Shown one piece after another: positions 20,311 to 30,884 of a DNA stretch of 64,000 nucleotides. The DNA is from Gambelia wislizenii (taxonomy: Eukaryota; Chordata; Lepidosauria; Squamata; Crotaphytidae). Under the pieces are notes generated by a model, which made no database searches, was not told where the DNA came from, and saw nothing but the letters and a program-made list of their open reading frames with translations. The stretch covers positions 69,825,501 through 69,889,500 of the forward strand of contig JAUMIR010000001.1 in assembly GCA_030847615.1 (NCBI GenBank), in the 5' to 3' direction. The number at the start of each line of letters is the position of its first letter. Within the stretch, counting starts at the first letter, position 1. The translations under genes were made by a program, and so were the position numbers.

Positions 20311-21680
20311 AGTCAGACATAAGGACCAACTATCTCTGTTTGTCTGCAGTGTCTAGAAACAGCTTGCCAGGGTTTCAACCGAGAGACTTCTTGTGGGAAA
20401 TGTAGCATTCTTCATACACCCCCCACTTAGTAAGTTTAGGAAAGTCCTTGCATACTTAGGTTCCTACCCCCCTTCTCCTCTCAAGCCATCTTAGCCATTT
20501 GGAGCTATGGGGTGACCATTGAGTCATTCATCACATGACCTCCTGATTTAAATGTTTTATGCTTTGTTCATCTTTCCCTCTTCGGGAGAGAAGCCTCACC
20601 ATGAGGTTCTACATTCTCTTCCTTTCTCTTACTTCTGCTCATCTGACTTCCATGCACAAAGAAGAGAGATGAGCTCTCGCTTACCTGAATTCACCTTTTT
20701 TTCTGAACAATACAGAAATATGGATGTTACTGTTGTAATACTTAGAAACTTCTGATTTGATAATCCTATCCTAACTTGAGACTCCCAGGATTGGATGAGT
20801 TTACTACCCTGAACTGAAAATCCTTTTAGTTAGTTAAGGACCTAGCCTTGCTTTGAATGTGTAGATTGCTATACCTTCAGTAAATGCTTTGATATGCATT
20901 TTTAAGCAAACATCTTTATTGTCTTTAATCTATCTGGGTGGCTTTAATGACTGGGTGATTCAGAACACATACAAATGCAAATTGAGCCTGGTCTGTCTTT
21001 TGTCACTGTTAACTCTGCTTACTTTACAAGAAACTTTTTAAAAGAAGATATTCCCAAAGGGCTTGCTCCCTGGAATCTTTAATATTTTTTTAATTTTTAT
21101 GCTCATACACCCCAACACTTCTTAAATCCAACACAAAGATGCCAAGGACTGAAGCTGGAAACATTTGCATGCAAAATATGTATTCCATCCATGTGGGCAG
21201 TAATAGGAAGAAGGTGGTGGTCCCTCCCCAGGTGAGCCATTTTCATTTGTTTAGAAGAAAAGCAAGTCCTTGATGAAATTGATCTTTGAGGCAAAAAAAT
21301 GTAGCTGCTATTTGGCCCATTCATTTTGTGAAGAAGTGGTCTTGTTACCTACCTGGACACTCCCTGTCCCATATCTGTACTAATTGGCAGTATTTAATAA
21401 TTTGGCCAAATGTGGCCTTCCATGAAGTGTGGCCAGTAAACTGGGGACTCCCCAAAACCAGGAATCCAAAAAGACTAGCGCTGAGACTTGGGTCAGGTAT
21501 GCACTAAGGAGGCACCAGCCCAAATTCCAAAGAAAGATAATCTGCAAGGCAGTTTCCTGCCTGAACATCTGGCTAATCCCATCAGCCTAAGCTGAGATAC
21601 TCAGTTTTTAAAGAGCTATTTTACCTTCCCCCAAACAAAGATGGTTGCTTCCTGTATTCACCAAAGCTTTTGTGATTTCA
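20311..21680. other. Non-genic stretch, nothing recognised
   Basis: Includes ordinary AT-rich sequence. ORFs of 60-73 codons lack any recognisable feature. Confidence 0.45.
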
Positions 21681-21689
21681 ACAGTCTAA

Positions 21690-21905
21690 ATTATGTCCAA
21701 TAGTCAGGGATTCTGGGAGTGAAGGTCTGAGACATCTGGATGAGAAAAGGTTGAGAACCTTTGGTTTAGATATTGTATAACAGAGTGGGGGGGTTGTGAG
21801 TCCCTCCAGATATTGTTGGACTACAATTCCCAGAAAACCTTTCCCAATATAGCAAGCAGTGAGGGATGATTGGTATTAGAGTCCCATACCATTTGGAAGA
21901 CCACA
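21690..21905. mobile_element. Two small hAT-MITE fragments
   Basis: 'cagggattctgggagtgaagg ... gagaacctttgg' and then 'gagtccctccagatattgttggactacaattcccag' are phrases of the hAT-like MITE family also found at 16056 and 55460. Confidence 0.55.
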
Positions 21906-22384
21906 TTCTTGATTCTTGACATTCAAGGCCTCTACAATTCTATAATTCTGTGATTAATTCAATGGGATCTTGATCTACTGGGTTCTGCATTTTTTTCATA
22001 CTGAATGCTCATTTTCTCATCATATCCACCCAGTGAAATGTGTGTGGTCCTATGCCAATGCCCAATTTGTGTCCAGCTTTCCCCCACTTATTTCTACTCC
22101 TATGGCCTTTTATGCTCACAGGAATATCTCATATTGGACAAACAAGTTGTGAGACTACTACTGTCAGAATTCCATTGGCCATGCTGTTTGGGAAATATCT
22201 AGTCCAAAAAAGTAACTTTTCCAAGCGCTGAGGAAAATCCTTTTCTGCTCCAACAAATTGATTTGGCAGAAGAGTTTAAAATGTGGAATACGTTGAAGGA
22301 AAAATCTGAGCCTACAGATAGTTGAGAGGAGATGTAGTGAATGCATCAATGTCTGTAGAATGCACACAGTTCTGCTTGTTAACA

Positions 22385-23632
22385 GAAATACAGACCACTA
22401 CAGAATTATAGTGCTATTAATCTACTTTAACTGCCATCGCTCTGCCTAGGATTTAGATCATTTAGAATGGTCAGTGAGAGCTCTCCAGTATCTCACCAAA
22501 CTACAAAGCCCAGGATTTCATAGGATGGAGACCTGGCAGTTAAAGGGTGCTTGTACTCTCTCTCTGGCTTTTCTTTGCAAACAAAAATTCAGGAAGGACT
22601 CATCCCTCGCTTTCTGCAAGCACGCTGATGACTAAAAAGGCCAATCCGAGAAAAACAAGTCCGGTTGCAGAAAGCACAGCAGAAGGTCTCCTTCGGTGAT
22701 GTTTCCGTGTTGTGATTCTTTCTGCATTGTCGTTTCTCTTCAAGACTTGTTCGGCGTGAGTTCTCAAATAAGGCTGCAGCATTATGGATAGTGTGTCTCC
22801 ATGCCTCCCGATGTGAGGCCACGGCGGACCATTGTTGGTGATCAAATTGGCCGCGCCTGAGATGTTGTTTCAGGGAGTCCTTGTATCGCTTTTTTGGAGC
22901 GCCCCTCTTACGCTGACCTGTGGTGAGTTCACCGTAGAGCACTATTTTTGGGAGGCAATGGTCCTCCATGCTAGAAACGTGCCCTGCCCAGCACAGCTGT
23001 GTTCTCAATATCATGGCCTCAATGCTGGTGATCCCTGCTTGCTCAAGGATAGCAACATTCATCACATAGTCAGACCAGTGTATATTTAGGATTGTGCGTA
23101 GACAGTGCTGATGGAAGCGTTCGAGGAGTCGTAAGTGGTGGTGATAGGTGACCCATGTTTCAGACCCATAAAGGAGAATAGACAGTACAATGGCTCTATA
23201 CACACTGGGTTTTGTGCTTCGCCTCAGGTGTTTATTACTCCAGAGTCTTTTGTGAAGTCTTCCAAATGCGCTATATGCCTTTGATAATCTGTGATCGATC
23301 TCTTTGTCAATCTTGGCATCTGAGGAGATGATGCTTCCCAGGTAGGTGAACTGCTGAACAGACTTGAGCACAGATTTGCCGATGGCAGTGTGGGGATAGT
23401 GGTGTTCGTCCTGTGGTGCAGGCTGGTAAAGAACTTCTGTTTTCTTCAGATTGACTTCCAGCCCAAACAGCTTTGCAGCTGTTGCAAAGCAGGATGTTAA
23501 GTGCTGCAGAGCTGCTTCTGTGTGGGCAACAAGGGCAGCAGCATCAGCAAAGAGCAGCACACTGTAGAAATAATGCAGCTATAGCATTTAAAGTGGTGTC
23601 AAATTGCATTATTTCTACACTGTAGATGCACC
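22385..23632. mobile_element. Palindromic MITE apparently split by a LINE
   Basis: The left part (22385-22550) carries the CTGTAGAAATAATG-family core and stops at 'cctggcagttaaagggtgc'. Immediately after the LINE's 5' end, 23590-23632 reads 'aaagtggtgtcaaattgcattatttctacactgtagatgcacc', the expected remaining right end. Between LINE and right end sits a 30-bp inverted scrap ('actgtagaaataatgcagc'), which makes a hairpin with the right end. Confidence 0.55.
22553..23560 (-). pseudogene. LINE ORF2 C-terminal part: RT palm/thumb plus zinc-finger tail (323 aa open)
   Basis: The minus-strand frame 22589-23560 is one open 324-codon block starting inside the RT domain. The catalytic box, at the very start, reads LLFADAAALVAH, so the second Asp of the usual F-A-D-D box is Ala here. 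Further along are VQQFTYLGSIISSDAKI (residue ~70), LLYGSETWVTY (~130), RWAGHV-like CWAGHVSSMEDHCLPK (~190), RKRGAPKKRYKDSLKQHL (~215) and a C-terminal CAFCNRTCFSRIGLFSHQRAC zinc-finger-like tail (~295-317). This organisation fits an apurinic-endonuclease LINE outside CR1 and L2. A Vingi/Ingi-like or related clade is my tentative placement. It is 5'-truncated and ends in a short GA tail. Confidence 0.8.
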
Positions 23633-23725
23633 AAAAGCTGCGGCGTTACTAAAGTTGGTGTCACCCCTCCGTAGGAGATTATCAAACAAAGCAAAAACCA
23701 CCTCAAAAGATCACTAGAAGAACAG

Positions 23726-23901
23726 GGGCAAGATTATCAGATGACAGTGTCCTCCAGCATCCCAGGAGCATAGCACAGCCATGAGTTAAGTGTCCCTATC
23801 TATTAGCAGCTTGTCCCCATAAATAGGAAGATGGAGTCCTGTCCACAGCAGCACTACACCTCTGGAATGGCTGAAGGACATGGTGTCTGGTAAGGTTGCC
23901 C
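23726..23901. mobile_element. Foldback MITE (GGGCAAGATTATCAGA ends), 176 bp
   Basis: The left end GGGCAAGATTATCAGATGAC and the right end (minus strand) GGGCAACCTTACCAGACACC are inverted repeats. A related copy is at 58544-58715. There is no coding capacity. Confidence 0.6.
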
Positions 23902-24155
23902 TTCCTGTTCTCCTCCCATTCTTCTGCTGCTGTTGGGAACATGATTTTTTGGCATGTTCCCCTGCGCCTGATAATTTTTCTAGTGTCAACACTGATCCAA
24001 AGTGGAATAATAGCACTATAATTCTGTAGAGTAAATGGGCCCCTAGACTCAGGTGCCTAGGAGTGTCCTCTTTTCTCCCTTTTTCTCTCTTTAAAAAAAT
24101 GTCTAATTTTTTAAATAAAAAAGACAAACATAACACATCAGGTCAAATGTAGGTA

Positions 24156-24415
24156 TAAAGTCAGTTGTTGTTGCTCTGTGTCTTCAAGTTGTTTCTGACT
24201 TATGGCAACTCGAAGCCAAACCTATCATGGGGTTTTCTTGGCAAGATTTGTTCCAAGGGGGGTTGCCTTTTCCTTCCTCTGGGGCTGAGAGAGTGTGACA
24301 TGCCCAAGATCACCCAGTGGGTTTCCGTGGCTGAGTGGGGATTCAAACCCTGGTCTCCAGAGTCAGAGCCCAATGATCAAACCACAACACCACACTGGTT
24401 CTAAAGTCAGTAGTT
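24156..24415 (-). mobile_element. tRNA-derived SINE (Sauria type), minus strand, with target duplication
   Basis: On the minus strand: head with 'accagtgtggtgttgtggtttgatc', B-box-like 'gggtttgaatccc', 'gggtgatcttgggcatgtcac', and tail 'gttgccataagtcagaaacaac' with GTT-rich end. Flanking direct repeats TAAAGTCAGTTGTT (24156-24169) and TAAAGTCAGTAGTT (24402-24415) differ by one base. Confidence 0.9.
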
Positions 24416-25790
24416 CCTTACAAAAGGTGGGTTTTGTAAAGAAATTCCTCCATCAAAACTCTTGCTAACCAAAACAAAACAAAACTCTGCTTCAGGGGGA
24501 AATCAGATTCCCCCACCCAAAAAAAGTAATAATAATTTTTGAAAATGAAGAAACAGAATAGTCCCGCGCAGTTTTGTTTGACTCCTTACCTCAGAAGTGA
24601 CCTACACTCAATGCCACAGTGTATGTTTCTGAGATCAGAGTTCTCTTTCCTACCCACACAAAGCTCTATCCCTCTTGGCTGTAATTTCATTATATAAGAA
24701 GTGGAAAATTTCAAGGGGGAATTGAGCTCCAGGAAACTTTACAGATATTCAGGGCCTTCAAAATCCTCCAGTTGCCTGAGTTACATCAGAAACGTCACTG
24801 GCAGAGAGAGAGAGGGAGGGAGAGAGGGAGAGGGAGAGAGAGGATAAGTTCTGGCAACCTAACACACTTTACACACTTTGCACCATGCTGCTTGGTTGCC
24901 ATTACTGCTTTTCTAACACCTTCACATCCTAAATACAACAGCGTGCCAGATTGATGGCATATTATCATGTTATACCTTTACAATATCCTCTCTTGTCCTC
25001 GGGATAATAATACACAGGGGAGTCTATTGTGCAGGAGGCATAATAAAACCTTTGTATTATGGGGTCCAATAATTGATTGCTTAAAATGTGCAGACAAAGT
25101 TTTCTGTAGACAGGCAACAGTTGGGTTTGTGATGCAATAATTATGGCTGTGCACTGCAGGAAGAAAACCACCCCAGAATGAACTGTATAAAAGTTGTGCC
25201 ATACTTAAGACAGGAATTCAGTTCTTACTGCAAAAGCAGTACACAGCACATTTGATATCACCAAAAAAGAAGCTTCAGTGGTGATGGACATTTGCTACCT
25301 GAAGATTAAGTGAAAAATCAAACCTATTAATCAAACACAAGACCTATTCATCTAGGAAAGTTATACCTCAAGATGGGTAACACAGGTGGACTACAACTCC
25401 CATAATTCCCCCATTGACTACACTCACTAGGACTTATGGTAATTGCAAACTAAAAGCACCTGGAAGGCTGCAATAATCAAGTACTCTTCTGCTTGAAGTT
25501 TCTGATGTCCAGGCATATGGATGCCATTGCTCATATAGCTGAAACCAAGGCTGGAAGAGGGAGAAACCAAGGTTTCCAGAAGGAGAAAAAAGGTCTAGTA
25601 AAAAGAGAAGTGAAGGAGGAGAAGCCACACACACATTGTGAAACAGCCAAATGAAGATGATGGCTGAGATCATACAAGTTTGCATGTAGTGCAAGAGTTC
25701 CACATGCAGAACTTCTCTACAGATCCCCTACCACCAGCCCCAAGACTCACCATGTCACTTTGATAGCATCTCACCATGTCCATTCTATGG
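24416..25790. other. Non-genic stretch, nothing firmly recognised
   Basis: Contains a purine-rich (GAGG/GA)n microsatellite at about 24798-24843. No gene was identified. Confidence 0.45.
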
Positions 25791-25794
25791 CTGT

Positions 25795-25955
25795 TGGAGA
25801 GACAGAGGATCAGAGAAGCATCTGGCTATGACGCATGCCTTGATTACATCCCATTTGGATGAGTGTAATGTACTCTACATGGGGCTGCCTTTGGAAACTG
25901 AGCAGATGGTCCAAAATGCTGAAGACAGGCTGATGACTGGGGCTGCTGGCACACT
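25795..25955 (+). pseudogene. L2-like LINE RT fragment
   Basis: One plus-strand frame reads ALITSHLDECNVLYMGLPLE, which matches the conserved L2 block also present at 62155-62220. The fragment is short and decayed. Confidence 0.75.
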
Positions 25956-25959
25956 GCAG

Positions 25960-26046
25960 AAATAATATACCGTAGTTTGACTCCGCTTTAACTGCCATGG
26001 CTCAATACTACAAAATTCTGGGATTTGTAATTTTATGAGATATTTA
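25960..26046. mobile_element. Palindromic MITE, partial copy
   Basis: 'cacactgcagaaataatataccgtagtttgactccgctttaactgccatggctc' is a left half of the CTGTAGAAATAATG family, followed by 'aaattctgggatttgtaa'. Confidence 0.65.
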
Positions 26047-26408
26047 GGGCTTGTCTATACTGTGAAAATACTCCTCGTTGAATTCGAGGGGAATACCTTT
26101 TGTCCAAATGGGATCTCACAGTGATTTGATGTATTCAGGAGGGAAGCCAAAAATGCCATATACTGTATGGAAAAAGGCTTTGTAGCTTCTCCCAAAGCTT
26201 TTTTAAAACTGTGAGGGATATGAGCATTCCCATCATTGGGACAACTGATTATATTTGCTGTACAGTCTGGGGAGGGAGGAACTGGAGATCTGATTGGCCA
26301 GACGTGTGCAGGGGGCGGGCTTGCCATCAAGTATGTAGAAGAGCTTTTTGTGCTAGCGATCATGCACTTTTGGGAGGCAGCTCCCATTACCCTTTGAACT
26401 GTACAGGA
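26047..26408. mobile_element. MITE with GGGCTTGTCTATAC end, cut by the mariner
   Basis: It starts GGGCTTGTCTATACTG and shares several ordered blocks with 35046-35340 ('ttgaattc', 'acctttt', 'aaatgggatc/taatgggacac', 'tgtattc.gga/gaggaag', 'gcattccc/gcattcctg', 'ggacaactgatt/ggaccactgatt', 'gatcatgcac/aatcgtgcac'). The copy stops where the mariner begins. The 155-codon minus-strand ORF over it has no recognised domain and is treated as incidental. Confidence 0.6.
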
Positions 26409-26599
26409 CGAGGTCTGTGTATTAAATAATGAGACTGTGTTTCTACCTTTCAGACAAATCAGGGAGAACTGACTGTGAATGCTTGAGTGGTGACCTTGAA
26501 CATGTCTGAATCTGCATGACAAACATCTCCACCATTCAGTTAATTGTCAGTCATTCTTTTAAGCAGCTGTGTTATCTGTTGTGTGCCGAAAAAATGCTA

Positions 26600-27960
26600 A
26601 GTCATAAGCAATGTGTCTGTGTCAATTTGAAATTTTTAGTAAAATTGAACAAAACACTACCAGAATCTTTTCAAATGCTTGCTGAGGCCTACAGGTAAGA
26701 CTGTATGTCTTGTGCATGTGTGTCTGAGTGGCACAAAAGATTCAGAGAAGGACTTGAGAATGTGGAAGACGATGAACACCCTGGATGACCTTCCACTTCA
26801 AGAACGGAAGAAAACTGTGGAAAAAATCAGGCAGATTGTTCAAGGAGACTGCTGACTCAAGACTTTTTCAGATGGGAGGAAAATCCTGAGGAGGTCGGGA
26901 GAAGAACGGGGCTGTTTCGCTTACAGAGCCCCTTTTCAGACAGCTCCGTCCTCCTCCTGACCTCCTCCTGACCATCCCCCATGCTGCTGGTGTTGCTTTT
27001 TCTTTACGGAGAAACTCGGTCAATAAAAAGTGGTGCCTGCAGCATGGGGGAAGGTCAGGAGGCGGTCAGGAGGAGGACGGAGGAAGACAGGGCTGTCTGA
27101 AAAGGGACTCTGTAAACAAAACAGCCCATTCTTCTCCCGACCTCCTCGGGGGGTTTTCCCCTGTCTCAAAAAGTCCTCAGTGTCCGAATGATAGATGAAG
27201 CCATGAACATTGGCAAAGACATTGCATGGAAAAGTTTGCATGAGGATCTCAACATGAGAAAAGTTTGTGCCAAGATGGTCCCTAGGGTTCTCACACCACT
27301 GCAAAAAGAGTGCCACAAGGACATTTGCATTGACATTCTGCAGCTACTTGAGACAGACTCAAACCTTTTCCAAAAAAATCATCACTTGTGATGAAACCTG
27401 GATCTTCCTGTATGATCCTGAGACAAAACGACAGCCAATACACTGGGAAACAGTGGAGCTCATCACCAAGAATGAAAAAGCACATCAAACAAGGACACAT
27501 TCAAAGCCATGCTCATGGGGGAGGAGATGTTGACATCCAGGGTGTAATTTGACAGAATGGGTTCCAAAAGGCAGGACAGTGAACCAGCATTATTATAAAG
27601 ACATTTTGACAAGGCTGAGAGAAAGAGTCAGGGAAAAAAAGGCTAGAACTGTGGAAAAATGGTTTCATTCTTCATCAAGACAATGTGCCTGCTCACACAG
27701 CACTTTCTGTGAAGCAGTTTTTGATCAATAAATGCATTACGACACTGGAACATCCTCCAGATTTGGCACCATGAGAGTTTTTTCTTTTCCCTAAAGTGAA
27801 ATTAAAGGAACATGTTTTGAGTCAATTGATGGAGTAAAGAAGAAAACGGCAGATGTGTTGAAACAGCTAAAAGAAACTTATCTGCTCCGTGTCTTCGACC
27901 AGTGGAAAACAAGATTGCATTGCTGTGTGAGTGTGAACAGGGAGTATATTGAAGGGGACA
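26600..27960 (+). pseudogene. mariner transposase, multiply broken
   Basis: A DDD-type transposase for cut-and-paste movement, now non-functional. The N-terminal part (about 26608-26850) reads VCVNLKFLVKLNKTL, then SEWHKRFREGLENVEDDEHP, i.e. the helix-turn-helix region, interrupted by a stop at 26699. The MITE at 26861-27175 splits it. The catalytic part resumes with MRKVCAKMVPRVLTP (27254) and CDETWIFLYDPETKRQP, holding the first Asp (27390-27392). The second Asp is in ILHQDNVPAHTAL (27679-27681). At the third position the codons are TGA followed by GAG (27772-27777), so there is a stop plus Glu instead of Asp, and only 31 residues separate it from the second Asp where DD34D is usual. Several frameshifts occur between blocks. 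Confidence 0.92.
26861..27175. mobile_element. Foldback MITE, 315 bp, inside the mariner (copy 1)
   Basis: The ends GACTTTTTCAGATGGGAGG and (minus strand) GACTTTTTGAGACAGGGG are inverted repeats, and the arms pair through most of the length ('gaggtcgggagaagaacggggctgt' with 'acagcccattcttctcccgacctc'). It interrupts the transposase reading between CTCAA (26856-26860) and CTCAG (27176-27180), consistent with a 5-bp duplication with one change. The copy at 63115-63429 has the same length. Confidence 0.85.
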
Positions 27961-28049
27961 AGCATTATCATTGCAATACATATAAATAAAGATGGGTTAT
28001 TGTATCAGTCTCGTTATTTAATAGACAGACCTCGTATAGAGGACAATTC

Positions 28050-28640
28050 TTCATGGTGAAGAGAACCTGGCAGCCCCCAAGACAACGAGGAGGGCGGCCA
28101 CTTCAAGGAACAGAAGGGGAGACCAGAGCCTCCAGCCCTTCACTCATCCCAGCACTGGCAGCATCCGAATCCAGCTGCAATTATAAAGGGATGAGAGGAA
28201 CTGCCTGGCCAGCTCCTGATTGTGGAGAAAGAAGAGGAGGGTGGATCTTCGTCTCTCCAGCTTCCTCTTGTCTTCCTGGGCTGGGCTGCTCATTCTCTCA
28301 CGCCAGGCACTTTTTCTCAAGCTCATTTTGTGAGGACATGAGTGAGAGCCTTCTCAGGGACCACTCCCAGGGCTTGGAACTCCCTTCCATGGGAGATCCA
28401 GTTGTCCCCTTCCCTGCTGTCTTTCTACCAGCAGGCAAATTTAATTTAGGTAAGCATTTTAAGTGGTGTTGTTTTCCTATTTATTAGGTTTTAAATGTGT
28501 TTTTAAAACTATTTTTAACTTGTGTGGTTTAATTCTCTTTTAACTTTTGTATTAATAATTTTTAATTGTACTTTGTTTTAAATGGTTGTGAGCTACCTCA
28601 AATCCTGTGGTGGGAGAAAGGTGGGAATTAATTAATTAGG
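28050..28640 (+). pseudogene. L2-like LINE C-terminus and 3' end
   Basis: The plus strand holds a decayed L2 ORF2 end; 'agggcttggaactcccttccatgggag' corresponds to the WNSLPxE block. It is followed by the AT-rich 3' region and 'gagctacctcaaatcctgtggtgggagaaaggtggg'. The 144-codon frame at 28053-28487 is not in the L2 frame throughout and should not be read as a host protein. Confidence 0.7.
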
Positions 28641-28674
28641 ATATGCTCCCATAACCAGATGCAGGCCATCCATC

Positions 28675-29430
28675 CATCTATCACTTTATTTATAGCTTGC
28701 TTTTCTCCCATTCTGGGACTTAAGGTAGCTTACAAAAAAAAAAAAAAAAGGAATACAATAAAACATGTACAGTTTAAAAAAAACATACAAAATCAAGATC
28801 GAAACAGTACGATTAACAACTGATTTAAGATTAAGAACAGAATTCAAGATTAGAGCAGAAAAAAATGAATGAAAATCTTACTTTAAAACAGACTTTAAAA
28901 AGCTATTTTTGTTAAAATCAGTTTCCAAAAGCTTGCTGGAAAAGAAATGTCTTAACCTGTTGCCAAAAGGAAAACAAGGAGCCACCCTAACTTCCCTGGG
29001 GGAAGAGTTCCAAAGCGTGGGAACTGCTACACAGAAGGCCTTTCCCATGTTTCCACCATCCATGCCTGTGAAGGCAGTGGGTTAGAGAGAAGTGCCCCCC
29101 CTGCACCAAAGATCTTAGAGCTTGGGCAGGCTTATATGGGAAGATATGGTCCTTCAATTAGCCTGGACCTGAGCTGTGTGGGGCTTTATAGGTCAAGCCC
29201 AGCACTTTGAATTGTGCCCAGAAACAGACCGGCAGCCAGTAGAGCTCTTGCAACAAGGGAGTTCTGTGCTCCCTGTATCCAATGCACGTTAGTAATCTGG
29301 CTGCATCTCTTTGGACCAGCTGAAGTTTGGACCAGACCAAGGACATTATCTGCCAAGATTCACTGGGGTCTTCTGAAGGTTTCAGCACATGAAATCACTG
29401 CTCCGCATCTGACCATGACAACATAACTAG
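28675..29430 (-). pseudogene. L2-like LINE, RT C-terminal part and 3' end, minus strand
   Basis: On the minus strand, 29158-29388 reads LQLVQRDAARLLTCIGYREH and LLQELYWLPV. 28878-29063 reads GKAFCVAVPTLWNSSPREVR. These are consecutive blocks of the L2 ORF2 C-terminus. They are in different frames, so the ORF is broken. The 3' end at 28675-28730 has the complement of 'gcttaccttaagtcccagaatgggag'. Confidence 0.85.
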
Positions 29431-29778
29431 ATATTTCTCCAATACCCTCCACTCTCCACTGGCAATGGAATGGCTATGGGGGGGGGTGTCTATCAGTGCA
29501 GCACCAGTGAGTTGTGAGAGGAGGCTTTGGTCATTGTAGAGGGAGGAAAGGAATACCAATCTCCACAACAACCAAAATTGTACATACGCAAGGCTACAGT
29601 GGAATTACACTCTGGAGAGTGTGAGATGGGTGGCAGTTGCTGTGGCTGCAGGGACAGGCCAACATGTCCACGTGGACTCCATCCCATCCCATCCTGGTAA
29701 CAGGGGAAACAGGCCTGATCCGGGGCCAGAATATGCTGGTGAGAAGCCTGTGTCTAGCTCATGTAGACAAGCCCCACA
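29425..29778. mobile_element. Possible MITE ending in TGTAGACAAGCCCC
   Basis: 'ctagctcatgtagacaagcccc' at 29755-29776 resembles the right terminus of the GGGCTTATCTACA family (20293-20310, 60551-60567). I could not place the left end, so the extent is a guess, and it lies within the L2 copy. Confidence 0.3.
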
Positions 29779-30242
29779 TCTCCCATTATGAGCCCATTAG
29801 AGCTCTAAGATCTTCAGGAGAGGCCCTTCTCTTGGTCCCACCACCTTCGCAGGTTCATTTGGTGGGTATGAGAGAAAGACCCATCTTGGTGGCTGCTCCT
29901 GGTCTTTGGAACTCCCTCCCAAGGGAGGCCCAGATGGCTCCCTCCTTGCTCTCCTTCCATTGCCAACTGAAAATATTCTTATTCCATCAGGCATTTTAGA
30001 AATTAACTGTCCTGGGCTTTTAATGGCTTGCTAGGCTGTTTTCTTGATTTTAAAAAAATATTGTATTGTAATGAATTTTAATGGTTTTAACTTTACAAAT
30101 GATTTAATTGTTTTAAAATAACTTTTACATTTATACTTTTCATTGACATTTTGAACAGTTTTTATTCTGTATTGTTTTTAACGTAAGGTTCCTTGAGTCC
30201 TATTGCTGGGGGAAGGGCAGGACATAAAATGATGATGATGAT
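29637..30242 (+). pseudogene. L2-like LINE C-terminus with GATG-repeat tail
   Basis: The plus-strand frame to 29999 ends in RPILVAAPGLWNSLPREAQM and SFHCQLKIFLFHQAF, the L2 ORF2 C-terminus at its natural stop. The 3' region continues with 'ccttgagtcctattgctgggggaagggcaggacataaa' and a (GATG)n tail at 30228-30242. Short TG/GATG-type tails rather than poly-A are typical of L2. This copy is 5'-truncated. Confidence 0.88.
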
Positions 30243-30467
30243 GTGCACATCCAATGGTAATGCAGACATGTCTAGTATTGCTACCTATTACTTTTTACTG
30301 ACAACTCTGGATGGAAAAGTGTGTAGGTTTAGCAAAGAAACATGGAAACACTTCATTAACACTGTAGAATTTACTAAACTGTAGACATCAAAGTGAGGAA
30401 ATCAGCAAATATAAATATGTCTACAAAGATACCATGCAAATGCACTATTTCTGCAAATATATCTTGA

Positions 30468-30730
30468 AAAATCATCACCACCATCATCATTATCATCACC
30501 CTCATTTCTATCCCACCTTTCTTCCACCAATGGGACTCAAGGCGGATAACATCTTTAAAAACTATACAAGTTAAAAACAATACAAAAGTAAACATTACAG
30601 TATAAATATAAAATTTTAAGAAAAATTAAACAATTTATAAGTTAAAAACATTAAATATTAAAAATGTTAAAATGTATTAAGAACTGTATAAAGACTTTTC
30701 ACAAATTTAATGTGTCTGCAAATATAATGT
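30468..30730 (-). mobile_element. L2-like LINE 3' end, minus strand
   Basis: Starts with '(atc)n accaccatcatcattatcatcacc' (complement of the GATG tail), then 'tctatcccacctttcttccaccaatgggactcaaggcggataaca' and an AT-rich block. Confidence 0.8.
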
Positions 30731-30884
30731 GTCTGCAAATTCAAATACCGTTGCTTCTATAGGTGCATTGGATTTGTGGCCACATTACTTAGATGTGGTT
30801 TCTGCCACAAACAGCACTTGTCCAACCTTCACAGGTACAGAAATCCATGGCTAAAACACCCATCATAGGTGGCCCTTTCTTTAA

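Larger units (their letters stand above)
26409..28034 (+). mobile_element. mariner DNA transposon, full length but dead
   Basis: The termini are ~28-bp inverted repeats: left CGAGGTCTGTGTATTAAATA and, on the minus strand, right CGAGGTCTGTCTATTAAATA. TA follows the right end (28035-28036). The left flank is GA, likely a mutated TA. Without the nested 315-bp MITE the element is about 1.31 kb, typical of mariner. The interior encodes a broken transposase in the same orientation. Confidence 0.92.

Noticed and set aside
26055..26522. 155-codon minus-strand ORF
   Set aside because: It spans the junction between a MITE and the mariner terminus, so it cannot be an ancestral gene; a similar MITE at 35 kb does not preserve the frame.
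28053..28487. 144-codon ORF as a host gene
   Set aside because: It overlaps a decayed L2 C-terminus and 3' end and has no domain of its own.
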